64,000 nt of DNA from Paramecium sonneborni (taxonomy: Eukaryota > Ciliophora > Oligohymenophorea > Peniculida > Parameciidae), in assembly GCA_905182985.1 (NCBI GenBank), contig CAJJDN010000019.1, positions 221,404-285,403 on the forward strand. Direction: 5' to 3'. The translations under genes and the position numbers were made by a program. The notes below the pieces were generated by a model. That model worked only from the letters and a program-made list of their open reading frames with translations, searched no databases and was not told the origin of the DNA. This document shows, piece by piece, positions 1 to 12,927 of this stretch (its first letter is position 1; each line of letters opens with the position of its first letter).

Positions 1-249
1 ATATTAGTTAACATTTTTGTATGATGATTTAAGAGCTAAAATAGATTGGTATGATTGTTCAATGTTATCTTGTATGAAAATAAGAGGGTTAAATATATCC
101 GGAAAATGTAAATAGAGTGATAAATAATGCTTTATAAATGAAGTGAAAACATCTTTAGAAAGAAGTGAAGTTTGTAAAGGTAAATTTGATGAATACTTTG
201 AAAAATCTTTTAAATAATGTGTTATGGATATAGCTCCAATAAATAGCAT
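1..249 (-). CDS. Partial hypothetical membrane protein (C-terminus outside window)
   Basis: The reading frame runs off the left edge; the codon at 4-6 is TAA, which is Gln in this code, so it does not end there. The visible 80-odd residues start MLFIGAISITHYLKDF. In-frame sequence upstream of that Met (to about 345) is also open and adds a hydrophobic stretch (NIVFFVCYMLFIGAISI) that resembles a transmembrane segment, so the true start may lie further upstream or behind an intron. No family is recognised. The coding strand is inferred from amino-acid composition only. Confidence 0.4.
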
Positions 250-398
250 ATAGCAAACAAAAAAAACTATATTTTTCTGATCTAAAAATAAATTATATAT
301 ATATAGAGGTTTTTTGTATTGTGAAATTAAATTTGATATATAACATCAAGTCATTGATAAGAAATAAAAACCAAATAAATAAGTGATAATTTTAATGT

Positions 399-905
399 TC
401 AATCATAAACATGCTTAAATCCTACATCTGTTTCGCATGATACAATTCTTTTTTCTAATGTAGTTGTAACATCTTGTAATTTATCTTTATCGCTTTTCAA
501 AACATTCATTTGAGCATCCAAAAATTCAATATCATGTTATACATCTTGAGATTTTTTGATTGTTTCATTTAAGAGTCTTTTGGCCTAGCTTGTTTGATAA
601 AATTGATACATCATTTTGTATAAATGTAGTCAGATCATCACTCATAGTACCATGATTGTTTTTAACAGTTGAAATTTCCATTCTTAGATTAGACATTTCT
701 TTCTTACTATTTTCTAAGTCTTTTTTAAGTTCAATCAAGTAATTCTAAATGAATTTAAAAAATAGCTTACTTCTAATTTAATAATGTGATCTTTAACATT
801 AAGTTAAAGACTCTCTTCAATTGATTTTTATCTCTTAAGCATTAATCTTTGTCTTTCTTTTTCAGGATCAATCTCTTTATCAGATTCTAAACTTTCGTTA
901 AGCAT
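399..905 (-). CDS. Coiled-coil protein, apparent 1-nt frameshift
   Basis: From an ATG at 905 (MLNESLESDKEIDPEKER) the frame encodes a highly charged helical protein typical of coiled-coil cytoskeletal proteins. One 26-nt GTA...TAG intron lies near 740-766. The frame breaks at an A run (plus-strand tttt, 578-581) and resumes in another frame that ends at TGA 399-401; one base less in that run restores a continuous reading (..NKLGQRLLNETIKKSQ). It lies only 21 bp downstream of the next coiled-coil piece (927-1675), on the same strand and in the same frame across an in-frame TGA, so the two may be one gene. No family is recognised. Confidence 0.55.
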
Positions 906-926
906 ATTAAAATATTAATATATTTA

Positions 927-1675
927 TCATTATGTGGCACTCGCCTTCTCAATATTTTAATATTATTTTTCATAATCTCTAGGTGATAGTTTTTATGCTT
1001 ATTAAATCTTCTCTTAAACCCTCTGTTATCTAGCTAAAGAATTCTGTAAATCCATCATGGCTAATTATTCAAGTTACTCTAATTCTTATATTTTTAAATC
1101 ATATAACTCCTTTTCTTTAGTAATTCTATCTTTTTCGTTTTCAATTTCATATCTTACTCTTTCTCTTTTTTATTTTAATTTGGCAACAGCTAATTGTGTA
1201 GATTATCTTTCATCTTCTTTCACTTATATAGCTTTAATACGGTAGCCTTCTTATTCTAAACTCTTTTGTAATTGAACACTCTTAAAATCTTACTTTAATT
1301 ATTCTCTAAAAATTTTGGCTTCAGATTTCTTTTTTTATAATTCATCCTCTTTTATTTTTTTCAATAATTCTCTTTAGTGATGCGAAACAGCTAAGGAGAA
1401 TGGAGGTTGTTATGCTTGTTTCTATTTCATTTTATTTTCTTTCTAAATATATTGATAAAGATGAACATTACTTTTATTTAGATTTCAACTCTATGACGAT
1501 AAATTTCTTCAGCTCTTTATTCATCTTATTAAATATGCTTTAAAACTTTTTCATGTTCCATTTTTAATTAAAGAATTCTATTCTAAATCTTCTATGCATC
1601 TGTTTCTGCCTGTTTCTTTTAAACCAAAGTAGAAAATAAGGTTTTCTTCTCTTATGGTAGCTCTCCTGAAGACAT
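927..1675 (-). CDS. Coiled-coil protein
   Basis: ATG at 1673-1675 (MSSGELPQEKKTLFSTLV). A 29-nt GTA...TAG intron at 1443-1471 joins the frame, giving 239 residues rich in Lys, Glu, Gln and Leu. A continuous heptad-like stretch (ELQKKKSEAKIFREQLKQDF) indicates a long coiled coil. It ends at TGA 927-929. The sequence directly downstream is in the same frame and also coiled-coil (399-905), so this could be the N-terminal part of one longer protein interrupted by a TGA or by an unseen intron. The composition recalls axonemal or basal-body proteins, but I cannot name a family. Confidence 0.6.
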
Positions 1676-1805
1676 ATTATATAAAATAAATTATTATTTT
1701 AATACAAATGGAAAATTAACAAAATTCTAACTTTCAATAATAATTTAAAAGAAATTAAAGTAATGAGAATGAATTATAATAACTATGCAATTATTTAATA
1801 TTATA

Positions 1806-4518
1806 TCATTTTTTCTATTATTGTCCCCACATTCCATAAGTTTATTATTATTATTATTATGGATTAAAACCATATGTATACTATTATTATTATTATTATT
1901 AAGGGTATTATTAAGGATATTATTATTGTGGATAGGGCATTTATTATGGTTGAACTTAAGGAAGATTCCCTTAAGATTATTATGGATATTAAGGATATTG
2001 TGGATACTAAAGATTAGTAGGATAAGCAGGATATTGGTATCCTGATTATTATAATGGTTATTAAGGTTATTATGGTTATTATGGCTTTTAGGCTTATTGT
2101 TAAGAATAGCTTTATTACTAATTTAATTGTTATATTAATTATTCTGATTCAATATTTCTAGCTATTACATAATCTTTAACTTTTCTGTCTTAATCTTCTA
2201 AATGCATTTTCAATTGTCTAAATTATAGAATTGATTATATACTCATAGAAAACAACTGAATGATCAATATTATCAATAGCTTATTATGCACTTGCAAATT
2301 AATTAGTTGATCCAGATTATTAGACTTATTCAGCAGATTATTTTTTTAGATTTGATAGTTCTCTAGCAATTCCACAAACATTGCCAATCATTTCTGAGAC
2401 TTGATTCATCTAATAAGAGATATTTAAATATTTACATTATTGTTAAATTATTCAATGTGTCCTTGAACATTTTAAAGAGAATCATTGAATATTTATTCTT
2501 TTGGTGTTCCATTATTTACTCCATTAACAGCTAACTTTGTGAAGTTAGTTTATTACATAGTTAAATTATATTCTTAGATAATCGATTTTAATTAATCAAT
2601 AATACCATTGGCTTATTAATCTAAAGAGGTAAGCTATCCAAATGTTTAAGCATTTTAATTAACAAAATCTTAATTAATATTATTCTTTGGTAGCTATTAA
2701 ATAATAATTTAATCAGTTTAAGCAGCAAGTAGAATTGTATCTCTGTTTTTCTCAAAACCATTCATTACCTCAAAATCAATCTTCTAAGCTTACAAATATT
2801 TAGTCTTGAGATCTTTTAAAGAATTAAAGTATTATTAATTTAATTAAATTGACTAACTTCTTGTCCATTTAGCACCAAATTTATTTCTATTATCTTAATC
2901 TTATTATTATTCATTTATTAATGATTATTCTATTTATCCTATCAATTAGTTACAAATAACCGAATTCTACTTTGCTTAAGTGATTATCTTTTCCACTCCA
3001 TTCAAACATCCTCTTTATCTTATATAATTTATTTTCTCTTATATACTTTAAGGAAGTCCTCCTTAAACTATTTATTTCTATTATGCCATATCTATAAAGT
3101 AAGTAACATAATTCTCTGCATATGCTTAATTTTTTTGATCAAATAATAATCTTAAAGAATCTTCAAGTGAATATCTTGTTTATTCTACAAACATTTTGAT
3201 TTCTCTTGATAATTATAAAGCTTCCTCTGATACAAATCCTGAAAATTTATCTGCTCCTTAAACTTATTTCTTAAAACTATCTGGTTCAAGTGGCTTCAAT
3301 CTTATTTATTCCATTAAAGAAGGATATGGTAATAAATCTTAAGCAATCTATTATTCTTTATAAATTTATTAATTCTTGTAATTATATTCTGTAGCTAATT
3401 GACTCAATTGTTAATTCAATTATTTTAATTGATCAAGTTAATCTGGTGTAAATGTTTTATGTGCATTCTTATCATCAATTATTGGTGATATCAATTATTA
3501 TGCTTTAACTAAAAAACCCAAAGCTTTTCCCATATTTTATCCTCTAGAGTCTTCTTATATTCTCCCGTAATGATATATACCCATTTAAAGACATCCTGTA
3601 ACTGTTGTCCATATCTAATAAAATTAAATAGTTGGTAACATTTGACCAAGAATATTCTAAAGTTTATAAAATCAAATTAAATACTTTTCCAATTTATTTC
3701 TAATATTGAGTATTCATACCCTCTACTGCTTTCATGGAAATTGTAAATTCTTTAGCTGCTTCAAAGATTGTTCCACAAACAACATTAAGTCCAAAAGTCT
3801 TTACTTATGACATCATATTTTAATATAGAGCTTTGTATGCAAGACCACAAAACTAATTTTATATAAATTTATCATTACAGCATGCTCTATAAATTCTAAA
3901 TTATAGGTTGATAAATCATATAACTATGATATTGAATCTTTAGAAAGTCCATGAATATTTTGTTTTAATTATTCTAATGCCCATAGACCATTTCTAAGTT
4001 TTGTGTAAGCTGCTTTACGATCAGGGTCTGTATCTTTTATAATCTTGCTATTTGCTTAATAGTAGTAACTAATTGCAAGATTATAATATTGGGATATCAA
4101 TTCTAATCTACCAGAATTCAATTAAGAACTTCTCTTCTAAAAATGATAGTAAATAATTTAGATACATGATCATAGCTGTCACTCCAGTAAAACATAACTT
4201 ATGGTGATCTCTAATCTCCTTATTCAAATCTTAAATGTTTGAAGAGTAAAGAAAAGTGCTTAAGATATTCAATAAGGTTGTTCTCTAGATTTTCGGATGT
4301 TAAAGGATCAGTGGCAATACTCAAATTGATCTTATCATAATCCAAATTCTATCTCAATTTTTATGTTTTATCTAATATATCCCTAATCTGTAATTTATGG
4401 AAATTTTAATTACTTCACTAAAGAGTGTTGCTTCTCCATAGCAACTTAGAATTGCTTACTCAACTGGTTTGATAATATCTACCTGTCTAGTCTATTTGAG
4501 GGGTAAGTTGAATAACAT
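1806..4518 (-). CDS. BRO1-domain protein (ALIX/Rim20-like) with Gln/Pro-rich tail
   Basis: ALIX-family proteins bind ESCRT-III and sort membrane cargo. The N-terminus (MLFNLPLKQTRQVDIIKPVE) has the conserved BRO1 opening in which P-x-K leads into a helical domain, followed by features such as QVMFYWSDSY and RGQNMGKALGFLVKAQ. A long helical region resembling the ALIX V domain follows. The last about 110 residues are a YP/QQ-rich tail (GYQYPAYPTNLQYPQYPQYP) similar in style to the ALIX proline-rich region. Four introns (26, 29, 26 and 25 nt; one begins GTT) close the frame at 868 codons. The tail's glutamines are nearly all TAA, which makes the complementary strand look like a Leu-rich or Tyr/Gly-rich frame. 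The family call rests on motif style, not on an alignment. Confidence 0.7.
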
Positions 4519-4572
4519 ATTATGGAATTTTTAATAATATATAAATGATTCCGCAATTAAAGTAATTATGTG

Positions 4573-5163
4573 ATGGGTAAAATTTATTAGAAAATATAGA
4601 ACACTTAAAGACATTCCCATTATTAAAATCTATTTGAAATAACACTAATTTAAATATACAAAAATGATAAAGAGATCTTTATTCAACAAATAATAAAATA
4701 GCAGCTCAAAAACCTTAATATTTAATCTAGATTGAAGGACATCTCATTATTCAATTTTATCATCTTATTTTTAGATGAGATCAAGTAAATCATTATCAAA
4801 AAACAATAATTACTTTCTAAAAAATATCCAATAGGATTAAGTAAATTAAATTATCAATCTATTGGATAAATTTACATTATTGTACAATTCAATATGAAAA
4901 TTGCAATAACAGAATCAAAATCAAATCTCTATATTCAGCAACCTTTTCAAATCAGTTTTATCATGTTTTAATAGTAAAATAACTTCATACCTATTGAAAA
5001 AGATATACATTTGTAATAAGAGAAAATGATACAAAAGATCGAATAAGAAACAACAATATAAATCAATTTATAATAATTACAATTCGTTTAATAACAATTA
5101 ATGCATGCAAAAACTACTAAGAAAATTTTCCAAGAATCCTTAAAATAGTCTAAGCAATATTGA
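4573..5163 (+). CDS. Hypothetical protein, 196 residues
   Basis: A single intronless frame runs from ATG 4573-4575 (MGKIYQKIQNTQRHSHYQNL) to TGA 5161-5163. It contains a central hydrophobic patch (DISLFNFIILFLDEI) and a Gln-rich helical C-terminus. Random AT-rich sequence also gives long frames under this code, because only TGA stops, so length alone is weak support. The frame fits neatly between the divergent BRO1 gene and the next plus-strand gene. No family is recognised. Confidence 0.45.
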
Positions 5164-5187
5164 TAATTTTTAATATTTATATATAAA

Positions 5188-6764
5188 ATGTTTTAAAATT
5201 AGTTTTAGAATGTACCGTTGTTTGAGATATTTGATTCCAAAGGTATTTTTTTTAATCAGTTAGATATACTTAACAAAGCAAACAAGGAGAAGGAGAAGTT
5301 TTACTAGCAACTATTAAAAATTACAACGAATAGTTTTGTTAAAGATTTCGATAAATAATTAAAGAGTATTAACGATACTCATTAATCATAGACTATATTA
5401 TTGAATTGCAAGGACAGAACACCAAAGTCCATTTTCCAAAGGATGGAGATCTTGGATTAGTCTAACAGTTCTTATGTCTCTAAATCTATGTACCATAGAC
5501 ATAATAATGGACAATTGAATTTTCAATTACTGATACATCTAAAACAAAGCGACATGTTTATTTGACATAGAATTGTAAGTAAATTGAGAAAAAGCCATTC
5601 CATATAAAATACCCAATAGAAGTACCAAAAAACATATGGCTAAACCTTTAAATAGATCTGTATTCATTTATTCAAGGTTGGAAAGGAATGACATTTAGAT
5701 CACTTGATTTATTTGTTATATAATCACCTTGCAAATTAAGAAAAATTTTTACAATGAAATAGGCTGATCCTGATGGGTAAGTCACTTTTATTATTTTTAG
5801 CTCCATTATGGGAAAACATGGATTTCCTATTGGTTTTGAACATTAAAACTTAATAATCCAATACCAAGATAATAGTTTAGAGGCCTCTCATGACAGTTGT
5901 TAAATGAAGTATGCATATTCTGTTTATTATTTAAGGATTACATCTAAAAAAGCTACTGGTTTTTCATAACAATCTCAAGCACAGTAAAGTTAGAAACAAT
6001 AAAAATTAACATAGGAGAAAATAACTAGAGCTAATATAGTTTATGATGATCATCCTACTCCTAAGAAAAAGACTTAGTAGCCATAATAATTATCACAATA
6101 ATAATAATAATAATCATAACAATTGATTATTACTTCTAGTTCTAAATCAAATAAACAGGATATTTCTTTAAATGATTTAGATATGAGTACTAAATAATCT
6201 GTTAGAAATAACAAAATTAATTCACATAATGATAGTGTTAAAAGGAAAGACAAATCAGTTTAAAAACCTAGAGATTTATCTAATGGTAAAAAACCATAGA
6301 GTAATATCAGAATGACACATTCATTTCCTAGAAAACCTCCATTGTAGGAACAGTTAAATTAAGATTATTATATAAAAACATAAAAATTTACTACATTTAA
6401 TGAATAAAAATAAAAAGAAGATGAAATTGAAGAAAATATTGAAATAGCAGTTGAATAAAAACCTGAAGAAATTTTTGAGGAAAGTCAAAAAAAAATTATA
6501 ACTGCTAATAATTTTAATAAAAGAAGCTTAAGCGAACTAAAAGGGGAATCTAGCAATCAAAGAGTATTATAAAGTAATTAATTTTAGAATGATCAATAAT
6601 TTGAAGATAGCTTAGAACAACCATTTAAAAATAGTGTCACAACATTTGCATAAGAAGGTTATTATGCAAATTAACTAAAAAAATATACAGATTTAAATCG
6701 CCCATTCACTCCTGAATATAACTCTGATTTCAAATTTGGCCAATCAAATTATCAATAATTCTGA
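5188..6764 (+). CDS. CFAP20DC-like protein (CFAP20/DUF667 domain)
   Basis: CFAP20-family domains are found in axonemal and basal-body proteins. The start MFQNQFQNVPLFEIFDSKG matches the family opening F-x-G-G/P-x-x-x-EIF. The core reads IELQGQNTKVHFPKD, then PFHIKYPIEVPKNIWLNLQI and CKLRKIFTMK, which is the diagnostic block of CFAP20DC (C3orf67) proteins. Introns of 26 nt (GTA...TAG, near 5371) and 24 nt (near 5780), plus an optional 21-nt one, close the frame at 508 codons. The C-terminal 300 residues are Gln/Asn/Lys-rich and probably disordered. It ends 6 bp from the convergent kinase gene. Confidence 0.8.
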
Positions 6765-6770
6765 TTTAGT

Positions 6771-7998
<1,228 letters not shown>

Positions 7999-8264
7999 AT
8001 TATTGAATAAAAATTAAATTAAAATCGTTTTACTAACTCTTCTTAATTCCAATAGCATAACATTAAGTTTTTAGAAATCTTTCAATCCATTTATGAAATG
8101 AAATTATGAAAAAACTTAAAATTTAACTTAATTCTATGTTTCTTTTATTATTTTTCTTAATATCAAGAATTTTTTTCATAAAATTAAGAACATACAATAA
8201 TTTTTCATATAATATTTAGAAATTATTCTATATATTTTTGTATATATAATTATATTTGTTAAAT

Positions 8265-8501
8265 ATGCTTTATTTTCATTCTTTTAATGTTGTTATCTAT
8301 TCAGAAGAATTTGAATCTGTCTTTACTTATAATTTTATAGATCTAAAGTAATCTTCACCAACTTCAATCGACTAAAATATTTTATAGAATACATTAGATT
8401 CTTTTTTTGGTTCTGGTTTTTAAAACCAAAATACATATATGGTTATGGAAAAAGGAAGTTAAAGTTAGATCAAGACAACTAATAATAATAAACAATATTG
8501 A
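8265..8501 (+). CDS. Possible small protein, 78 residues
   Basis: ATG 8265-8267 to TGA 8499-8501, starting MLYFHSFNVVIYSEEFES. The composition is protein-like, and the stop lies 12 bp from the convergent gene's stop, a spacing common in this window. Against it: it is short, has no recognisable domain, and chance frames of this length are expected under a code with one stop. Treat as tentative. Confidence 0.35.
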
Positions 8502-8513
8502 AATATTTATGCT

Positions 8514-9389
8514 TCACTTTAAATAATCTAAATAATAAAGTTTAAATATGATACATCTAAATAAATTGTACAAGTTTAATTAGTTCCTTTTGCTAAAAAA
8601 TATATATCCTCTATAAAATATAACAATTAACCCACAAATGTCACACAAACAAGGATCCTTATAACACATGATCATACCAGAAGTTTATCCTTTATTGATT
8701 AATTTTTCTAATATTTTCTTCAAAGTTGACAAAATGACTTAAAATAGTTGATTTTAATGCTAGATTCTTTTTAATACTTAGGTTCAAAGAATGGGCTACT
8801 GCTATTAAAACTAAATCCACGATAAAACCAACCATTCTTATAATATGAAATATCTATTCTCAAAATTTATTTGATTACATATACTTTGACAAAGTGAATA
8901 AGGATCGTGTATACTCGTTATGTAGTCATAAAAATTCCACAATAAAAATAGAGTAAACAAAAAAATTAAGCAAATGCAATAGATTTTCAATTATAACATT
9001 TTTTGAGGCTGGAAAGTCTTGATCTTTACAGTTTTCCTTGCGAAATAAAATACAATATAGATCAAAAATGTATAATACACATATAACTAAAAAAAGTAAA
9101 AGACCATCAAAGTTTTTTATGCTATATTAAAAATAATATTGCCTAATTTATAAGTAGTATTTTACAAGTTAGACACAAGATAATTAAAATGTAGATAATA
9201 TTTTTTCTTTTTTAAGCCTACTTAAAATTTTTCTTTCGTCTAATCAATTAACAAATCCCAACCGCCAAGACTCCTAATGCAATTACTTCAGAAATGCACA
9301 AGCTTTGGATAATTTATGTATAATTACGTGATGCAATAAACTCCAAAATCTTGCAAACAGGTCACTATTCCATTAGCATTAATTGTCAT
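8514..9389 (-). CDS. Multi-pass membrane protein, family unknown
   Basis: Six short introns (25, 23, 31, 23, 21 and 27 nt) join open exons into 241 residues. Predicted order: a short N-terminus (MTINANGIVTCLQDFGVY); TM1 ending in a basic RRKKNFK; TM2 (NIIYILIILCLTC); two further hydrophobic helices (FYFFQLYVYYTFLIYIVFYF and YCICLIFLFTLFLLW); then a Cys-containing C-terminal region with GMIMCYKDPCLCDICGG. Exon junctions were chosen because every other frame hits TGA and the joined product is coherent. The layout recalls 4-7 TM proteins such as the THH1/TOM1/TOM3 group, but the C-terminus does not match them. The 3' exons are less certain than the TM core. Confidence 0.55.
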
Positions 9390-9440
9390 TTGTTACAAAA
9401 GAAAATTAAAAATTAATTTTTGTAATATATAATTATATAA

Positions 9441-10727
9441 TCAACTTAATTTAGTTTTGATATCTTAAAATTGTGGAAGATCATGTTCTTGTAAATCTTC
9501 ATCAAGTGAATGTTAGCTATCAATATCTGAATCAGATAAAAATGCATTTAACAATTGTGGTTTTTTCATCTCTGTTATATATTATTCATTATTTAACTTT
9601 TTTGCATTTTCATCATCAGATTCGTCATAGTTTAGATCAGATTCATTAGATTTCTAAGATTTATAACCTTTCTCTATTTTATATGTTTTTCCAGAACTTT
9701 TTCTCGATAAGCTCATTTTTTAAATATCATAACTTTTGTTTAATCTAGTTGCAAAGAACCTTTTTATATAGGCTTATATATAATATTAATACCTCGTAAT
9801 TCCTTAATAAGCTTCAATAGGTCTGGGAGCATTGTGATCTCCTAAAAAAGTGAAGATATACTTTTCTCCCTTGAAAGCTTCATATAATTGTTCAATGTGA
9901 TTTTTTCCAATCATTTTGTCATTGCTAGCTCTAACAAAATAGGCAGAACATTTAGAAGATAATTTCCTAATATAAAGCATAGTATTTATATGTTTAGGAT
10001 CATATCTAACTATTTTTCTTACTTTTTTTCTTAATAAATAAAAAACAAATCTAACACCAATTGTTGGAACATGAAAATTATCACCAATATCGATACAAAG
10101 TTATTTTAGATTACTAAATGGAGAATCGAGAACTAAAGTGTTTAATTCAGGATATTCAGCTGCAGCCATAATAGCAGTTACTGCCCCCATACTTCTACCC
10201 CAAACTCCAATAGGTCCTAATAGGGGATATCTCTAGTAAGAATTATAAGTACTTCTCTTTGATATATTTTAAAATATTTAAAAAGTCTTCCTTTTCATAC
10301 CATCCGAGAGATACATATTATCCATCTGATATACCACATCCACCAAAATCAAAGTTTACTAAACTTATTCCTTCTTAGGCTAACATATTAGCATAACATG
10401 AGGATTCCAATCTTGAACTTGAATTTCCATGAAGATATATTACACATGGTCTTGCTTTATCCTTTAAATATACAGGACTATATAAAGAACATTGTAATTT
10501 TAAATTTTATTCTCGAGATAAAACGATAAAATCTTCCCTGTAAATGAGTAATTTATTTACTAACATAGTTGTTGGACCTGTTTTTAATTAACTTATTGTA
10601 ATATACCTAATTTTTAAGGTTCATAAATTTATCGAGGTGGTCGTACAACAGCATCAACAAGTTGATCAAAATAGCCTCTTTCTTTTGAACTCTTTAATTT
10701 AATTTCTGCATTAAAAGGTTGATTCAT
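9441..10727 (-). CDS. Alpha/beta hydrolase (serine aminopeptidase-like, ABHD17-type)
   Basis: Likely a serine hydrolase or acyl-protein thioesterase-like enzyme. It has the oxyanion motif YLHGNSSS, the strand VNFDFGGCGISDG, the nucleophile elbow GRSMGA (catalytic Ser in G-x-S-x-G), a candidate acid RASNDKMIG and a catalytic His in GDHNAPRP. Introns of 29, 22 and 33 nt give 400 codons; the 22-nt one must end in GAG to keep IKEKYPLLGP in frame. The C-terminal about 90 residues are acidic and Ser-rich (SDSDIDSQHSLDEDLQEHD), probably disordered. No transmembrane segment or signal peptide is obvious, so a cytosolic or peripheral location is inferred. Confidence 0.85.
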
Positions 10728-10759
10728 AATTTATATATAAAATATTTGTATTATAGTGA

Positions 10760-12180
10760 TCAAATTAAGTCTTTTGAACTTTATAGTTTTATCTTTTACT
10801 ATATTTTAGCCTACTCTTGAGTAAGATTTAGTGATTTATTTGACTTATGTGCTTTTTGATCTTTTACTGTAGCTTCATAAAATTCCATTGATTTTAGCTA
10901 TTAATTTTGACAACGTAATATAGGCAATTAACTTAGATTAGGAATTTGATATTATTATTATAGTCTAATTTAAGGTTTTTATATTTTAGGAGTTTATTGG
11001 CAGGATATTAATAATGGTAATGCTTATCTTGGAATTTATCCTGTAGTATTATATTATTTATGAAGTTCCTAAATTTAATCTTAAAGAATTTTGTCAACAA
11101 TGACTAATTTAGCTCTTCTATATGCAAAATTCATAATAGTTATTCTAATATCAGAATTATTATTGTTCAAATATTTCCATATATAAAATGCTCCTCTCTT
11201 TAAAACTAAATATTAATTATAATTGAATACAATATTTTTCAGGATATTTCATAAACTTTTTCTTTAATACAGCATGAGAACACCATAAATGATCATTATC
11301 TAAATCTATCATAGGTTAATATATGTTCTTTAGATCTTTTCGTAACTTTCTTTACTATAATTTTAATTAATATTTCAACTCTTTTTCAGGATTCAGATTA
11401 GGTTCTTAAGCTTACGAATATAATACTAATTTATCAGTAACTGAAACACTGCGATTGATAATTTCTGGCTATTTCATTTATTGTTACGTATTTTCTCGAA
11501 TTATGACTTTTTTTCTCAATAGTAGCTTTGGCTTAACTTCTTCTGGTTCAGTCTTCTCTACTTTACTGTCATTACTAGTGTCATCTGTTTTCTTTTCAAG
11601 TTGCTACTTCATTTTTCCTATTACAGAAGTCGATGCTGATTGAATTAACATCTGGAATTCTTCCCTTGATCTACTCACTAGAAACTTAATCAATACGATC
11701 GCGGTGGACATCTGTTTTGTTTTGATCGGTTACCTTAAAATCACATTCTTAATTTGATTGTACAAAATGAATGCCATCAAAATTATTTTCAGCCATAAAG
11801 AATTACTTAAACATTGAAAATAAATCCTTTGTATCCTTCTAATTAAATCTTATTATATGCATTTCAGGTCTGAATTATTTTATTATTATTTAACTAAATC
11901 TATATATTTACATCCTCTCCGGCAAATTCACCATTAAAATTTTTGATAATGCCTCTATAATCTTGTTTTCCTCCTCAATTCTTTATTTATCATTCTTCTT
12001 CAGTCCTATTATTTTGAATCCCAGTTATCTTAAAGATTATTACACCTTTGTGAATTCCAAATCAAAAAATATTTGATTTGCAAGTACTTATTAATTTATA
12101 GCATTAAGTAATCTAATATCTTCACTACGTTCTATGATTATTTTTTGCAAAATTTCGAGTTAGTTAAATGTAATATCCAT
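10760..12180 (-). CDS. Hypothetical protein, 457 residues
   Basis: ATG 12178-12180 (MDITFNQLEILQKIIIERSE) to TGA 10760-10762, with two introns (22 nt ending CAG and 25 nt ending TAG) that close the frame exactly. The N-terminal half looks globular and helical (IYRFSQIIIKQFRPEMHIIRF). A charged linker follows (EKKTDDTSNDSKVEKTEPEE), then a Leu/Arg-rich helical segment with DLDNDHLWCSHAVLKKKF, and a Gln-rich basic tail. I recognise no domain. It is head-to-tail with the hydrolase gene 32 bp downstream. Confidence 0.65.
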
Positions 12181-12927
12181 ATTAAATTTTTTATAATTAA
12201 TATTACATTTATTTTATAACTAAATCTTATAATTAAATTTCTTAACTCACATAATTCAAATCTTATTATTTCAATCAATTTTTTTACCATCTTAATACTA
12301 ATTTTTTATTTGTACTTTTTTACCCATTATTAATTTACTCTACTAGTAATAAATTTAATTATTAAAGGAGAGTTTATTGAATTTTATTTTCACAAGCATT
12401 GCCTTGAAATTTTATTTATAATTAATACATGTTATTTCCAAAATAAAATAGCATATTTAATTAAGACAAAATTATAACATAAATTATTAAAAATCAATTT
12501 CTTATTTTTTAATTTTTGAGATGTTCTTGGAAATACACAGTTATTAATTCATATTATATAAATATCAAATTACTTTCCCTTTATTAATTTATAACTTACT
12601 TTCTATGAACAAAATTAAAAAGAGTTTATATAGTTATTAATGAGACTTACTTTAAATATTTTTTTAAATGTAAAAAAATAATATTTGATTATTTTTGAAT
12701 GTTAAGAAGATTCAATAATGTATATTTTTGTTACAAAAAGAAATTTAAAACTATCTTTATTAATTTTAAATAGTAAAGGATCAAAGAAAGGATTCTACTT
12801 TTAATGAAAATATATAAGTTTTAATTATTGTCATCTCTCTATTACTTAAAATAGTTTAATTTTAGAAAAGTTGAGGTTTAAATCTAAATAATTTGATTAT
12901 TGATATTAATTAAATTAATAATTACTT
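12181..12927 (+). other. Intergenic region, no gene seen
   Basis: About 750 bp of very AT-rich sequence between two divergent genes. No frame on either strand has a convincing composition, start and stop together. I see no RNA gene or repeat. It is unusually long for this window and should hold both promoters. Confidence 0.6.

Noticed and set aside
1785..2045. Plus-strand Leu-rich open frame (and an overlapping Tyr/Gly-rich one)
   Set aside because: Both are complements of the Gln/Pro/Tyr-rich C-terminus of the minus-strand BRO1 protein, whose TAA glutamine codons create TTA/TAT runs.
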